Assembly: GCA_024207135.1 (NCBI GenBank)
Contig: CP042428.1
Coordinates: 2,852,001-2,916,000, forward strand
Direction of reading: 5' to 3'
Source of the DNA: Arthrobacter sp. C2
GTDB lineage: Bacteria; Actinomycetota; Actinomycetes; Actinomycetales; Micrococcaceae
DNA: 64,000 nt
Shown here: positions 51,975-60,539 of the stretch, one piece after another
How positions within the stretch are numbered: the stretch's first letter is position 1
How the letters are laid out: the number at the start of each line of letters is the position of its first letter
Position numbers and translations under genes: made by a program
Notes under the pieces: model-generated
Told to the model about the DNA's origin: nothing
Seen by the model: the letters and a program-made list of their open reading frames with translations, nothing else
The model's database searches: none

Positions 51975-52502
51975 CTGCACCGACAAGATTCCGGCCTGCA
52001 CCCGGGAACGAACCTGACAAGGGGCATCGGTGGGCGCACCAGCAGGGTGTAGACACATTCTGCAGGCCTCTGGGGGCGGGACGCCCAGGGAATGTCTCGG
52101 CTTCCGCAGACTCGTGCGACAAAGCCCCGGGTTAAGCCCCGTTCCCGCACGCTTTATCCGACAGTGATTCCGAGTCGGGACACCGCTTCGTGCGGACCGC
52201 CCGCGGGTCCGCTGCTCAACCCCCACAAGTCCCGAAGGCCTCCGGCCCGGCAAATGTTATCCACAGGCTTTGGGGATAACATTTGCCGTACGTTCTTCCC
52301 AGTGACAGGCCATTCGGCGCTTCCGGGTTCCGGCGCGAACTACCCAAACTCTGTCGCCGGTGCCTTGTTGCTTTGGCCACCATCAAGGCCCTGAGCGGTG
52401 CCCACTCCCATAGGATTGGATAGAGACCACTTTCCCCATGGCCAGCGACAGCTGCCTGATTCCATGGTTTCTCCTGCCGCAATACTTCTGAACGGAACCT
52501 TC
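51975..52502. other. 528-base intergenic region before the SulP gene
   Basis: No gene is recognisable. The only notable structure is the 15-bp inverted repeat at 52247-52287, described separately. Confidence 0.55.
52247..52287. repeat. 15-bp perfect inverted repeat with DnaA-box-like cores
   Basis: CGGCAAATGTTATCC (52247-52261) and its exact complement (52273-52287) are separated by 11 bases. The left arm runs into TTATCCACA (52256-52264), a perfect DnaA-box consensus; the right arm gives TTATCCCCA on the other strand. It lies about 215 bases before the SulP gene and may be an operator or an mRNA hairpin. Confidence 0.6.
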
Positions 52503-54011
52503 ATGCCTTCCCTGTCCGCCGCAACGAGCACCGCACCGACCCCGGTCGAACGCCAATCGGTGTTGCGCACCCTGCGGTCTCCGCGGCTGCTCGCCGTCGA
52601 GGTCCTGGGCGGACTGGTGGTGGCGCTCGCGCTGATCCCCGAGGCGATCGCGTTCTCGATCATCGCCGGGGTCGACCCGCGCGTGGGGCTCTTCTCCGCC
52701 TTCACCATGGCGGTGACCATCGCCATCGTGGGCGGGCGCCCGGCCATGATCTCCGCTGCCACCGGCGCAGTGGCCCTGGTCATCGCTCCGCTGGTGGCCA
52801 GCCACGGCGTGCAGTACCTGGTCGCGGCGATCCTGCTGGCCGGGCTTTTCCAGATCCTGCTGGCGGTGCTGGGCGTGGCCAAGTTGATGCGTTTCATCCC
52901 CCGCCAGGTCATGGTCGGGTTCGTGAATGCGTTGGCCATCCTGGTGTTCATCGCCCAGCTGCCCGAACTCATCAATGTCCCGTGGCTGACCTACCCCTTG
53001 CTGGGGCTGGCGCTGCTGATCGTCTTTGGCCTGCCGCGGATCACCACGAAGGTCCCGGCCCCGCTGGTGGCGATCGTGGTCCTCACGCTCATCACCGTAC
53101 TGGCCGCCGTCACCGTGCCCACGGTGGGAGACAAGGGCGAGCTGCCCTCGAGCCTTCCCCAGCTTTTCTTCCCGCAGATCCCGCTAAATCTTGAGACCTT
53201 CAAAGTCATTGCCCCGTACGCGCTCGCGGTGGCCTTCGTGGGCCTGCTCGAATCCCTGATGACGGCCAAGCTGGTCGACGACGTCACCGACACCGCGTCC
53301 AACAAGACCCGCGAGGCTTGGGGCCAGGGCGTGGCCAACCTGGTGACCGGATTCTTCGGCGGAATGGGCGGCTGCGCCATGATCGGCCAGACCATGATCA
53401 ACGTGAAGGCCTCCGGGGCCCGGACCCGGATCTCCACGTTCCTGGCCGGCGTCTTCCTGCTGCTGCTGGTGGTGGTCTTCGGCGACGTGGTCGCATTGAT
53501 ACCCATGGTTGCGCTGGTGGCGGTCATGATCTTCGTGTCGTGGGCTACCTTCGACTGGCATTCCATTCGGCCTTCCACGCTGCGCCGCATGCCCAAGAGC
53601 GAAACCGCGGTCATGCTCATCACCGTGGTGGCCACGGTGTCCTCCAACAACCTGGCCGTGGGCGTGGGTGCCGGAGTGCTCACCGCCATGGTGCTGTTCG
53701 CCCGCCGCGTGGCGCACTTCGTCACCGTCACCCGAACCCTGGATGCCGCAGGCGAGACCGCCACCTACACGGTCAACGGCGAGCTCTTCTTTGCCTCGTC
53801 CAACGACCTGTACACGCAGTTCCAGTACGCCCTGGACCCGGGACACGTTCTCATCGACATGCACGCCTCGCACCTCTGGGACGTTTCCACGCTGGCGTCG
53901 CTCGAGGCGATCACCGCCAAATATGAGGCCGCCGGCAAGCATGTGGAGATCGTGGGCCTGAACGATGCGAGCGCGGCCATGAAGCAGCGCATGGCCGGGC
54001 ACCTGGGCTAA
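52503..54011 (+). CDS. SulP-family anion transporter with STAS domain
   Basis: Secondary anion carrier of 502 residues: about 11-12 membrane helices in the first 390 residues and a C-terminal STAS domain (about 400-500, with VLIDMHASHLWDVSTLASLE). Family-specific regions are GGLVVALALIPEAIAFSIIAGVDPRVGLFSA near the N terminus and GFFGGMGGCAMIGQTMINVKASGARTRIS. Members transport sulfate, bicarbonate or dicarboxylates. The start is the ATG with GGA upstream; its SD is weak. The short N-terminal segment is Ser/Thr rich. Convergent with the thioesterase gene with a four-base gap. Confidence 0.87.
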   Translation: MPSLSAATSTAPTPVERQSVLRTLRSPRLLAVEVLGGLVVALALIPEAIAFSIIAGVDPRVGLFSAFTMAVTIAIVGGRPAMISAATGAVALVIAPLVASHGVQYLVAAILLAGLFQILLAVLGVAKLMRFIPRQVMVGFVNALAILVFIAQLPELINVPWLTYPLLGLALLIVFGLPRITTKVPAPLVAIVVLTLITVLAAVTVPTVGDKGELPSSLPQLFFPQIPLNLETFKVIAPYALAVAFVGLLESLMTAKLVDDVTDTASNKTREAWGQGVANLVTGFFGGMGGCAMIGQTMINVKASGARTRISTFLAGVFLLLLVVVFGDVVALIPMVALVAVMIFVSWATFDWHSIRPSTLRRMPKSETAVMLITVVATVSSNNLAVGVGAGVLTAMVLFARRVAHFVTVTRTLDAAGETATYTVNGELFFASSNDLYTQFQYALDPGHVLIDMHASHLWDVSTLASLEAITAKYEAAGKHVEIVGLNDASAAMKQRMAGHLG

Positions 54012-54015
54012 GCGG

Positions 54016-54450
54016 TCATGGCGTGGCGGCCTCGGCCAATGCACTTTCCAGCCAGGCACGCTCGAGGTCGTTGAGTGCACGGCTGGAGACCTTGTCTTCG
54101 GCCAGCGGCACCATCACCGTGGTGCCGTCAAAGACCGCCTGTCCGTCCTGGATCCCCACATGCCGCAGGGTGAACGACTTGGTGCCGATGCGCACCACGG
54201 TCAACTGGATGAGCATCGTCGGCTGGTAGTACAGCGGGCGCAGGTAGTCCAGCTTCAGCGAGGCCACGACGGTGCCGTGCGGGAAGCGGCCGGCCTTGCC
54301 GCGCGGTTGGGTCCAGCGCAGCCGAGCCTCTTCCATCAGCGTGACGATGCGGGCGTTGTTCACGTGCCCCAGCGCGTCCTCGTCGGACCAGCGCAACTGC
54401 AATTCAATGTCAACGGGTCCTGAAGTGACCGCGGGGGTGTTTTCGCTCAT
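54016..54450 (-). CDS. acyl-CoA thioesterase, 4-hydroxybenzoyl-CoA thioesterase (hot-dog) type
   Basis: Hot-dog thioesterase of 144 residues. The LRWSDEDALGHVNNARIVTLMEEAR segment is the 4HBT signature, with Asp in RWSDEDALGHVNN as catalytic residue candidate; HVGIQDGQAVFDGTTVMV is the following strand pair. It hydrolyses acyl-CoA esters, probably in housekeeping; the aromatic neighbours make an aryl-CoA possible but not shown. The start is the ATG at 54450; an upstream in-frame start would overlap the neighbouring gene. Confidence 0.85.
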   Translation of the reverse strand: MSENTPAVTSGPVDIELQLRWSDEDALGHVNNARIVTLMEEARLRWTQPRGKAGRFPHGTVVASLKLDYLRPLYYQPTMLIQLTVVRIGTKSFTLRHVGIQDGQAVFDGTTVMVPLAEDKVSSRALNDLERAWLESALAEAATP

Positions 54451-54536
54451 GACCCCATTGCACCAGAGTGCGGGAAAAGCGCGCAGAACATGAAGCACGC
54501 AGGTCGCCGGAGCGTCTGCGCCGCTAGGCTGGTCGG

Positions 54537-54992
54537 ATGCGACTCTGGAGCCTGCACCCAACGTACCTGGACACCAAGGGCCTGCTCGCCTGCTGGCGCG
54601 AGACCCTGTTGGCGCAGAAGGTGCTGGACGGGAAGACCGCCGGCTACCGGAACCACCCGCAGCTTCAACGTTTCCGGGCCACCGCGGATCCGCTCGCGGC
54701 GGTCGGGAACTACCTGGAGGGCCTGGCCCGGGAGGCCGACGCGCGCGGCTACAACTTCAACCGCGCCCTCATCCTGCACCCGCCGGCGGGCGGCCCGGTG
54801 CAGATGCTCACCGTGGCCGCCGGCCAGGTCGACTACGAGCGCGAACACCTGCGCACCAAGCTCGCCGTGCGCGACCCGGAGCGTGAATCCCTGCTGGCTG
54901 CGGCCGATCCGCCGGCCCTGCACCCGGCCTTCCGGGCCGTTCCCGGGGACATCGAGCCCTGGGAACGGCCCGAGGCCGGACGCCGGGGTTAG
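54537..54992 (+). CDS. pyrimidine-dimer DNA glycosylase / endonuclease V-like protein
   Basis: Small protein of 151 residues in the T4 endonuclease V-like family (MRLWSLHPTYLDTKGLLACWRE start, NFNRALI later). T4 endonuclease V removes UV-induced pyrimidine dimers using the N-terminal Thr2 amine and Glu23. Here Glu22 in CWRETLL is kept, but residue 2 is Arg, so a standard Thr-based mechanism is absent unless another terminal amine is used. The bacterial homologues are widely annotated as repair enzymes without biochemical proof. Overlaps the end of ectD by four bases tail to tail. Start at ATG, no strong SD. Confidence 0.7.
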   Translation: MRLWSLHPTYLDTKGLLACWRETLLAQKVLDGKTAGYRNHPQLQRFRATADPLAAVGNYLEGLAREADARGYNFNRALILHPPAGGPVQMLTVAAGQVDYEREHLRTKLAVRDPERESLLAAADPPALHPAFRAVPGDIEPWERPEAGRRG

Positions 54993-55888
54993 CCGGCCGG
55001 GGTGAAGTCCCGCACGCCGATGTAGTCGGGGCGCGGCGCCGCGGCAGCAAACGGCTCCACCAGGGTGTTTTCCACGCTGTTGAACACGATGAAGATATTC
55101 GAGCGCGGGTACGGGCTCACGTTGCCGTTCGAGGCGTGCATGCAATTCGAATCGAACATCACGGCCCCTCCTGCCTTGCCCTCGAGCACGTCGATCCCGT
55201 ATTCGTCGGCGAATCGGGTCAACGTGCCCTTGTCCGGGGTTCCGGCGCCCTGCATGATCAGCGACTTCTTGTAGTTGTCCTCCGGGGTTTCGCCCCCGCA
55301 GGAGATGTACTTCTTGTGCGATCCGGGCATGATCATCAGCGGCCCGTTATAGGAATAGTTGTCCGTCAGCGAGATCGAGATGCTCACCGCCCGCGGAGTC
55401 GGCATGCCGTCCTCGGCGTGCCAGGTCTCGAAGTCCGAGTGCCAGGAGAATTCCTTGCCCTCGAAGCCGGGCTTGAAGTTCACCCTCGACTGGTGGATGT
55501 AGACCTCCGAGCCCAGGATCTGCCGGGCCCGGTCCACCACGCGCGGGTCGTTGGCGATCGCCTTGAAGACCTCGCTCGTGCGGTGCACGTCGAAGATCGA
55601 GCGTACTTCCTGCGACTTGGCCTCGATGATCGTCCGTTCGTCGGCCCGCACCGCCGGGTTCCGCGACATCCTCTCCAGTTCGGTACGCAGCACCGCGAGT
55701 TCATCGGCGTTGACCAGCTGTTCGATGGCCAGGTAGCCGGTGTCTTCGAAGCCCTGCAAGGTCGCCTGGTCGATCGGGCCGTCGGCCGCGGTTCCCCGGA
55801 CCACCGGGTCCGGGCGGTCCAGCACCGTGTAGTCGTTCCCTGTTCGGGTGGGGTAGGCATCGTGCACCCGATCAAGTGTCTGGCTCAT
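54989..55888 (-). CDS. ectD: ectoine hydroxylase
   Basis: 2-oxoglutarate- and Fe(II)-dependent dioxygenase that converts ectoine to 5-hydroxyectoine. The 299-residue product has the iron facial triad His150, Asp152 and His251 in FSWHSDFETWHAEDG and DSNCMHASNGN, plus the EctD signature between them (HSDFETWHAEDGMPTPRAVS). Length is normal. The gene follows ectC by 138 bases on the same strand with a hairpin between them, so ectD may be partly separately controlled. Start at ATG with AGGAGG upstream (55893-55898 region). Confidence 0.94.
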   Translation of the reverse strand: MSQTLDRVHDAYPTRTGNDYTVLDRPDPVVRGTAADGPIDQATLQGFEDTGYLAIEQLVNADELAVLRTELERMSRNPAVRADERTIIEAKSQEVRSIFDVHRTSEVFKAIANDPRVVDRARQILGSEVYIHQSRVNFKPGFEGKEFSWHSDFETWHAEDGMPTPRAVSISISLTDNYSYNGPLMIMPGSHKKYISCGGETPEDNYKKSLIMQGAGTPDKGTLTRFADEYGIDVLEGKAGGAVMFDSNCMHASNGNVSPYPRSNIFIVFNSVENTLVEPFAAAAPRPDYIGVRDFTPAG

Positions 55889-55937
55889 GTTCGTTCCTCC
55901 TCGGTTGTTTGGTTCGCTGCGCCGTGCCGCGCAGACA

Positions 55938-55973
55938 CCGATGTGCCGGACCCGTTGGGGGCCGGCACATCGG
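55938..55973. terminator. 12-bp hairpin between ectC and ectD
   Basis: CCGATGTGCCGG (55938-55949) pairs perfectly with 55962-55973. It lies between the ectC stop and the ectD start on the minus strand; it may attenuate read-through into ectD. No T-run. Confidence 0.5.
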
Positions 55974-56026
55974 GAAGCCCTGCCTGGGAAAGAGGCGGGC
56001 AGTTCCAGGGGGTCCCCGTGGGGGGG

Positions 56027-56431
56027 TCAGGAAACCGTTGCGGTCTCCTCAAGGACCAGCGGGTAGACGCCGTTCTCGTCGTGGATTTCGCGGCCGGTCA
56101 CCGGCGGGTTGAAGACGCAGGCCATGCGCATTTCGGTGGTGGCGCGCACGGTGTGCTTCTCGTTGCCGTCCAGCAGGTACATGGTGCCGTCGCGCAGCTC
56201 GTGCACCTCGCCGGTTTCCTCATTGGTCAGCGTGCCCTCGCCCTGGACGCAGTACACGGCCTCGATGTGGTTGGCGTAGTGGAACGTCGAGGTGGTTCCG
56301 GCGTAGATCACGGTGTCGTGGAAGGAGAAGCCGACGCCCTCCCCCGCAAGCACCATGCGGCGGCTGCGCCAGGTCTCCGACTTGATGTCGCGGTCGGTGT
56401 CGTTCAGGTCGTTCAGGTTGGTAACCAGCAT
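56027..56431 (-). CDS. ectC: L-ectoine synthase
   Basis: Cyclises N-gamma-acetyl-diaminobutyrate to ectoine. The 134-residue cupin has the characteristic [27 protein letters not shown] (written in two parts: [16 protein letters not shown] at about 36-51, [11 protein letters not shown] after it) and [16 protein letters not shown] with the metal ligands Glu in HIEAVYC, Tyr and His in EKHTVR. The start is the ATG at 56431 directly after GGAGGACAC. It follows ectB by 70 bases in the same transcript. Confidence 0.95.
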   Translation of the reverse strand: MLVTNLNDLNDTDRDIKSETWRSRRMVLAGEGVGFSFHDTVIYAGTTSTFHYANHIEAVYCVQGEGTLTNEETGEVHELRDGTMYLLDGNEKHTVRATTEMRMACVFNPPVTGREIHDENGVYPLVLEETATVS

Positions 56432-56501
56432 GTGTCCTCCAGGGGATGGGTTCGGTGTGGTGGTTGGCCGTGGCCAGCCGGGTTTGGTGGGTGGGGGCCG
56501 G

Positions 56502-57770
56502 CTACACGGCGGCCAGCGCCGGCGAACCGACGGCGGTGCGCACCGCCTCGGCAAGGATCCCCAGGCCGCGCCCGAGTTCCTCGTCGGTGACGGTCAGCGG
56601 CGGCATGATCTTGATGACCTCGTCCTCGGGGCCGGAGGTCTCCACCAGCAACCCGTTGGCAAAGGCCGCGGCGGCGACCTTGGAGGCCGTGGCCAGGTCC
56701 GGGAAGATGATCCCGGCCAGCAGGCCGCGGCCGCGCACGCCCGCGCCCTCGACGGTGCCGGCGATATCCTCCAGGCCGCGATGCAGGGTGGCGATGGTGC
56801 CGGCCAGCTGCTGCTGGAACCCGTCGTTGGCCCAGTAGGTGCGCAGCGCCGCGGTGGCGGTGACGAAGGCGGGGTTGTGCCCGCGGAAGGTCCCGTTGTG
56901 CTCGCCCGGCTCCCACACGTCCAGCTCCGGGCGGAACAGGGTCAGCGCCATCGGCAGGCCGTAGCCGGAGATCGACTTGGACAGGCACACGATGTCCGGC
57001 TCGAGGCCGACTTCCTCGAAGCTGAAGAAGGTGCCGGTGCGGCCGCAGCCGGCCTGGACGTCGTCGACGATCAGCAGGATGTCGTGGCGCTTGAGCAGGG
57101 CCGCGAGGCCGCGCAGCCAGTCGATGCGGGCCGCCCGCAGGCCGCCCTCGCCCTGCACCGTCTCGACGATGACGGCGGCCGGCTTGTCCACGCCGGAGCC
57201 GGAATCCTCCAGGACCCGCTCGAGCCACATGAAATCGGCGGTGGCGCCGTCGAAGTAGTCGTCGTACGGGATCTTGGAGCTGTTGGTCAGCGGGATGCCG
57301 GCGCCCTTGCGCTTGAGCGAGTTCCCGGTCACCGACAGGGAACCCAGGGTCATCCCGTGGAATGCGTTGGTGAACGAGAGGATGTGTTGGCGGCCGGTGA
57401 CCTTGCGGGCCAGCTTCAGCGCGGCCTCCACGGTGTTGGTGCCGGTCGGGCCCGGGAACATCACCTTGTAGTCGAGGTGGCGCGGCTTGAGGATCAGATC
57501 CTGGAACGTTTCCAGGAACTCGCGCTTGGCGGGGGTCATCATGTCCAGCGAGTGGACGACCGCGCCGCTGGCGAGGTAGTCCAGCAGCGGGGCGGTCAGC
57601 TTGGGGTTGTTGTGCCCGTAGTTCAGGGCGCCGGCGCCGGAGAAGAAGTCGAGGTATTCGGTCCCGTCCTCCGCCGTCTGCGTGGCGCCGCTGGCGTGCG
57701 TGAACACGGCGGGCCAGCTGCGCGAATAGCTGCGGACCTCGGACTCGAGGGTTTCAAAAATGGAGCTCAT
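56502..57770 (-). CDS. ectB: diaminobutyrate-2-oxoglutarate transaminase
   Basis: PLP-dependent class III aminotransferase of 422 residues that makes L-2,4-diaminobutyrate from aspartate semialdehyde and glutamate. PLP-binding Lys265 in [10 protein letters not shown], the cofactor aspartate in [13 protein letters not shown] and the phosphate-contact [14 protein letters not shown] are present. The start is the ATG at 57770 behind AAGGGAAAGA. Second gene of ectABC; ectA precedes it by 122 bases. Confidence 0.95.
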   Translation of the reverse strand: MSSIFETLESEVRSYSRSWPAVFTHASGATQTAEDGTEYLDFFSGAGALNYGHNNPKLTAPLLDYLASGAVVHSLDMMTPAKREFLETFQDLILKPRHLDYKVMFPGPTGTNTVEAALKLARKVTGRQHILSFTNAFHGMTLGSLSVTGNSLKRKGAGIPLTNSSKIPYDDYFDGATADFMWLERVLEDSGSGVDKPAAVIVETVQGEGGLRAARIDWLRGLAALLKRHDILLIVDDVQAGCGRTGTFFSFEEVGLEPDIVCLSKSISGYGLPMALTLFRPELDVWEPGEHNGTFRGHNPAFVTATAALRTYWANDGFQQQLAGTIATLHRGLEDIAGTVEGAGVRGRGLLAGIIFPDLATASKVAAAAFANGLLVETSGPEDEVIKIMPPLTVTDEELGRGLGILAEAVRTAVGSPALAAV

Positions 57771-57892
57771 GGTCTTTCCCTTCGATAGGTATGACAAAGC
57801 TGCGGCGCGTCCTTCGGAAAGGAGCCTGCCGCGGTGCGGTGATGTTGTTTTTTGGCGTGCCGAAAAGGCTTGGGTGCGATTGCGTGTGGGTG

Positions 57893-58438
57893 TCAGCGGA
57901 TGCCGGCGGCCGCCAGCTCGGGTACGCGCGCGGCGGCGCCGGGGCCCAGCGGCCCGATCCGGTACAGGTATTCGGTGTCGTGGTCATCCGGGTACAGCTC
58001 GGGGGTGAACAACGCGGTGCCCGTCAGCTCGGCCCCGTGCCGTTCGGCGAAGCGCGTGAACAGCCGGTTGGAGGGCGCGTTGTCCTCGGTGACCGTGGTC
58101 TCGACTCCCTGCACGCCGCAGCGTGCCGCGAGTTCGTCGAGCATGGCCGCGGCCAGGCCGCGCTGCTGGAAGCCGGCACCCACGGCGACCTGCCAGACCA
58201 TGAGGATTTCCGGCTCGTCGGGTCGCAGGTAGCCGGTGACGAAACCGGCCGGGGTGCCGTCGATCTCGGCGACGAGCGAGGTCTTGGCGAAGTCGCGGCA
58301 CCAGAGCAGGTACGCGTACGACGTGTTCACATCCAGTACCTGGCTGTCGGTGGCCATCTGCCACAGGGTTTGGCCGTCGGATACTGCTGGTTGGCGGAAT
58401 GTTGCCTCGGACAATGTGTTTTCGACTTCTTCAACCAT
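57893..58438 (-). CDS. ectA: L-2,4-diaminobutyrate acetyltransferase
   Basis: GNAT acetyltransferase of about 181 residues that makes N-gamma-acetyl-diaminobutyrate from diaminobutyrate and acetyl-CoA, the first committed step of ectoine synthesis. The acetyl-CoA loop is [44 protein letters not shown] and [18 protein letters not shown] are EctA-specific. The start is taken at the ATG at 58438, just after TTGGAG; a longer frame to 58543 has no SD. First gene of ectABC; an A/T-rich promoter region lies upstream (58597-58620). Confidence 0.93.
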   Translation of the reverse strand: MVEEVENTLSEATFRQPAVSDGQTLWQMATDSQVLDVNTSYAYLLWCRDFAKTSLVAEIDGTPAGFVTGYLRPDEPEILMVWQVAVGAGFQQRGLAAAMLDELAARCGVQGVETTVTEDNAPSNRLFTRFAERHGAELTGTALFTPELYPDDHDTEYLYRIGPLGPGAAARVPELAAAGIR

Positions 58439-58596
58439 CCACTCCAACGTAACGAGATGCCAGTCGAATTCAACCCCCGGTCCGTCGGATTTGACACGAA
58501 TCGGCCCGTTGGGCGAGCGCTCCGCCCCTCCGGGGGATCCCACGCGCGACTAAGGATGCACCGGTGCCCGGCGGGGCCGAAAACGGGCCCGAAATA

Positions 58597-58620
58597 CCGT
58601 TATCATTTTGTTATATTACG
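58597..58620 (-). promoter_or_regulatory. A/T-rich promoter-like region upstream of ectA
   Basis: The 24 bases here are almost all A/T, in strong contrast to the flanks, and on the minus strand contain AATATAAC and ATGATAAC boxes. It is the most likely place for an ectoine-operon promoter element; exact -35/-10 boxes are not assigned. Confidence 0.35.
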
Positions 58621-58727
58621 TCGCGCCCCCTGTGTCGCCCCTCACTCCGGCGAGGGGATTCCGGCGACCGGCCAACCAACGATGGCGCACGGCGGTCGCT
58701 CCAAGCCGGGCCGCGGCGCCACACCGG

Positions 58728-59141
58728 CTAAACCGTGGGGAACTGAATGATCTCGCTGCGGATCAGGAAGCGCTTGCCCTCGGGCGCCTCCACGGAGAAG
58801 CCCGAGCCTCGCCCGGGAACCACGTCGATGGTCAGCTTGGTGTGCTTCCAATACTCGAATTGCTCGCGGCTCATCCAGAAATCCAGCTCCCCCAGTGCAC
58901 CTCCGTCGGCATCGGGCAGCGCGAAAGTCCCCAGCAGCACGTCGGCGTCCCCGGTCTTGAAATCCCCGGCGGGGAAGCACATGGGCGAGGATCCGTCGCA
59001 GCAGCCGCCGGATTGGTGGAACATCAGCGGGCCGTATTGGCCCCAGAGCTTGCGCAGCAGCCCGGCCGCCTCGGGTGCCAGCGCCACGCGCGAAAATTCC
59101 TCGCCGGCAATCCGCGGTGCCGATTCGATGTTCTCTTCCAT
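58728..59141 (-). CDS. DUF779 protein, acetaldehyde-dehydrogenase associated
   Basis: Small soluble protein of 137 residues in family DUF779. The cysteine-rich HQSGGCCDGSSPMCFPAGDF (Cys47, Cys48, Cys55) is the family hallmark and probably binds a metal. DUF779 genes are commonly found next to ExaC-type aldehyde dehydrogenases, as here; the role of the protein is not established. Third gene of the exaC-adh-DUF779 set, all on the minus strand, 164 bases after adh. Confidence 0.85.
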   Translation of the reverse strand: MEENIESAPRIAGEEFSRVALAPEAAGLLRKLWGQYGPLMFHQSGGCCDGSSPMCFPAGDFKTGDADVLLGTFALPDADGGALGELDFWMSREQFEYWKHTKLTIDVVPGRGSGFSVEAPEGKRFLIRSEIIQFPTV

Positions 59142-59305
59142 GGTCCTGCTCCCTTGTGCTTCGTGGTTTCACTGGCAGACACCGCCGCCCGGCGCCGTCT
59201 TGGATTGACGGTGCCGGGCGGGAGGTGCGGAACGGTCTTGCCGGTTCCCCGCACCCTTGTTCCACGGGTGCTGGGAGATCTTGTCACCGGCCGAACGGCC
59301 CGGTG

Positions 59306-60331
59306 CTACTTTGCGTAGTCGATGACCACGCGGCCGTCGATCTTCGCGTGCTTCATCTCGTCGAGGACCGCGTTGACGTCCTCGAGCGGGCGGGTGTGGA
59401 AGGTCGGCTTGATCTGGCCGCGGGCGTAGAATTCCAGCGCCTCGTCCATGTCCTGCCGGGTGCCCACGATCGAGCCGCGGATGGTCAGGCCCTTGAGCAC
59501 GATGTCGAAGATCGGTGCCGGGAAGTCCCCCGGCGGCAGGCCGTTGAACACGATGGTTCCGCCGCGGCGGGTCATCCCGATGGCCTGGCCGAACGCCGCC
59601 GGGTGCACCGCGGTGACCAGCACCCCGTGCGCGCCGCCGGTGGCCGCCTGGATGGCCTCGGCCGGGTCTTGCGCGAACGCGTTGACGGTGACCTCGGCGC
59701 CGTGGCTGCGGGCCAGGGCCAGTTTCTCCTCGGCGACGTCGACCGCGGCGACGCGCATGCCCATGGCCACCGCGTACTGCACCGCGATGTGTCCCAGCCC
59801 TCCGATGCCGGAGATCACGACCCATTGGCCGGGACGCACCTCGGTCTGCTTCAGGCCCTTGTAGACGGTGACTCCGGCACAGAGCACCGGGGCGATCTCG
59901 AACGGGTCCGACCCCGCCGGGATGTGGGCGGCGAACTTCGCATCGACCAGCATGTATTCGCCGAAGGAACCGTCGACCGAGTAGCCGCCGTTGGACTGCG
60001 ACTCGCACAGCGTCTCCCAGCCGGTGCGGCAGAATTCGCAGCTGCCGCAGGCGCTGGCCAGCCAGGCGTTGCCGACCAGGTCCCCGACCTTGACTTCGGT
60101 GACCCCTTCGCCGATCTTCTCGACCGTGCCGACGCCCTCGTGGCCCGGGACCAGCGGAAGCTTGGGCTTGACGGGCCAGTCGCCCTCGGCGGCGTGCAGG
60201 TCGGTGTGGCAGACGCCGGAGGCAATGACCTTCACCAGTGCCTGGCCGGGGCCGGGCTCGGGGATGGCGATGGTTCCGATGGTGAGTTCGTCGCCAAAAT
60301 TCTCGACGATGGCTGCGCGCATGGTGCTCAT
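59306..60331 (-). CDS. adhP: zinc-dependent alcohol dehydrogenase (AdhP type)
   Basis: NAD-dependent medium-chain alcohol dehydrogenase of 341 residues, most like AdhP/AdhA, which oxidises ethanol and other primary alcohols. Catalytic zinc ligands Cys41 in GVCHTDLHA and His64 in PGHEGVG are present with the later APVLCAGVTVYKG cysteine. The structural zinc site is Cys95, Cys98, Cys101 and Cys109. The NAD motif is ISGIGGLGHIAVQYA. The start at 60331 follows AAAGGA. Likely cotranscribed with exaC upstream (208-base gap) for ethanol to acetate. Confidence 0.88.
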   Translation of the reverse strand: MSTMRAAIVENFGDELTIGTIAIPEPGPGQALVKVIASGVCHTDLHAAEGDWPVKPKLPLVPGHEGVGTVEKIGEGVTEVKVGDLVGNAWLASACGSCEFCRTGWETLCESQSNGGYSVDGSFGEYMLVDAKFAAHIPAGSDPFEIAPVLCAGVTVYKGLKQTEVRPGQWVVISGIGGLGHIAVQYAVAMGMRVAAVDVAEEKLALARSHGAEVTVNAFAQDPAEAIQAATGGAHGVLVTAVHPAAFGQAIGMTRRGGTIVFNGLPPGDFPAPIFDIVLKGLTIRGSIVGTRQDMDEALEFYARGQIKPTFHTRPLEDVNAVLDEMKHAKIDGRVVIDYAK

Positions 60332-60539
60332 GGGGGGTGTTTCCTTTGCTTTGGCCGGTGGCGCGGGCACAGGGGGATGCACCAAGCGGTGCCAGGCCCT
60401 GATCCCGCACCACCGAAGAAGGGTGGAAGGGGTGTGCTGCTTGCCGGAACGGGATGGCTGCCGGGGGTGGTGCAACGGCAGGCGGTGGCCGGTGGGGTCG
60501 AAGGCTTTTGCACCTCCGGCCCCGCCGGCAACTGCCGGT

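Noticed and set aside
52247-52287. Replication origin suggested by DnaA-box-like cores
   Set aside because: Only two boxes, no dnaA/dnaN/parAB genes and no A/T-rich unwinding region; kept only as an inverted repeat.
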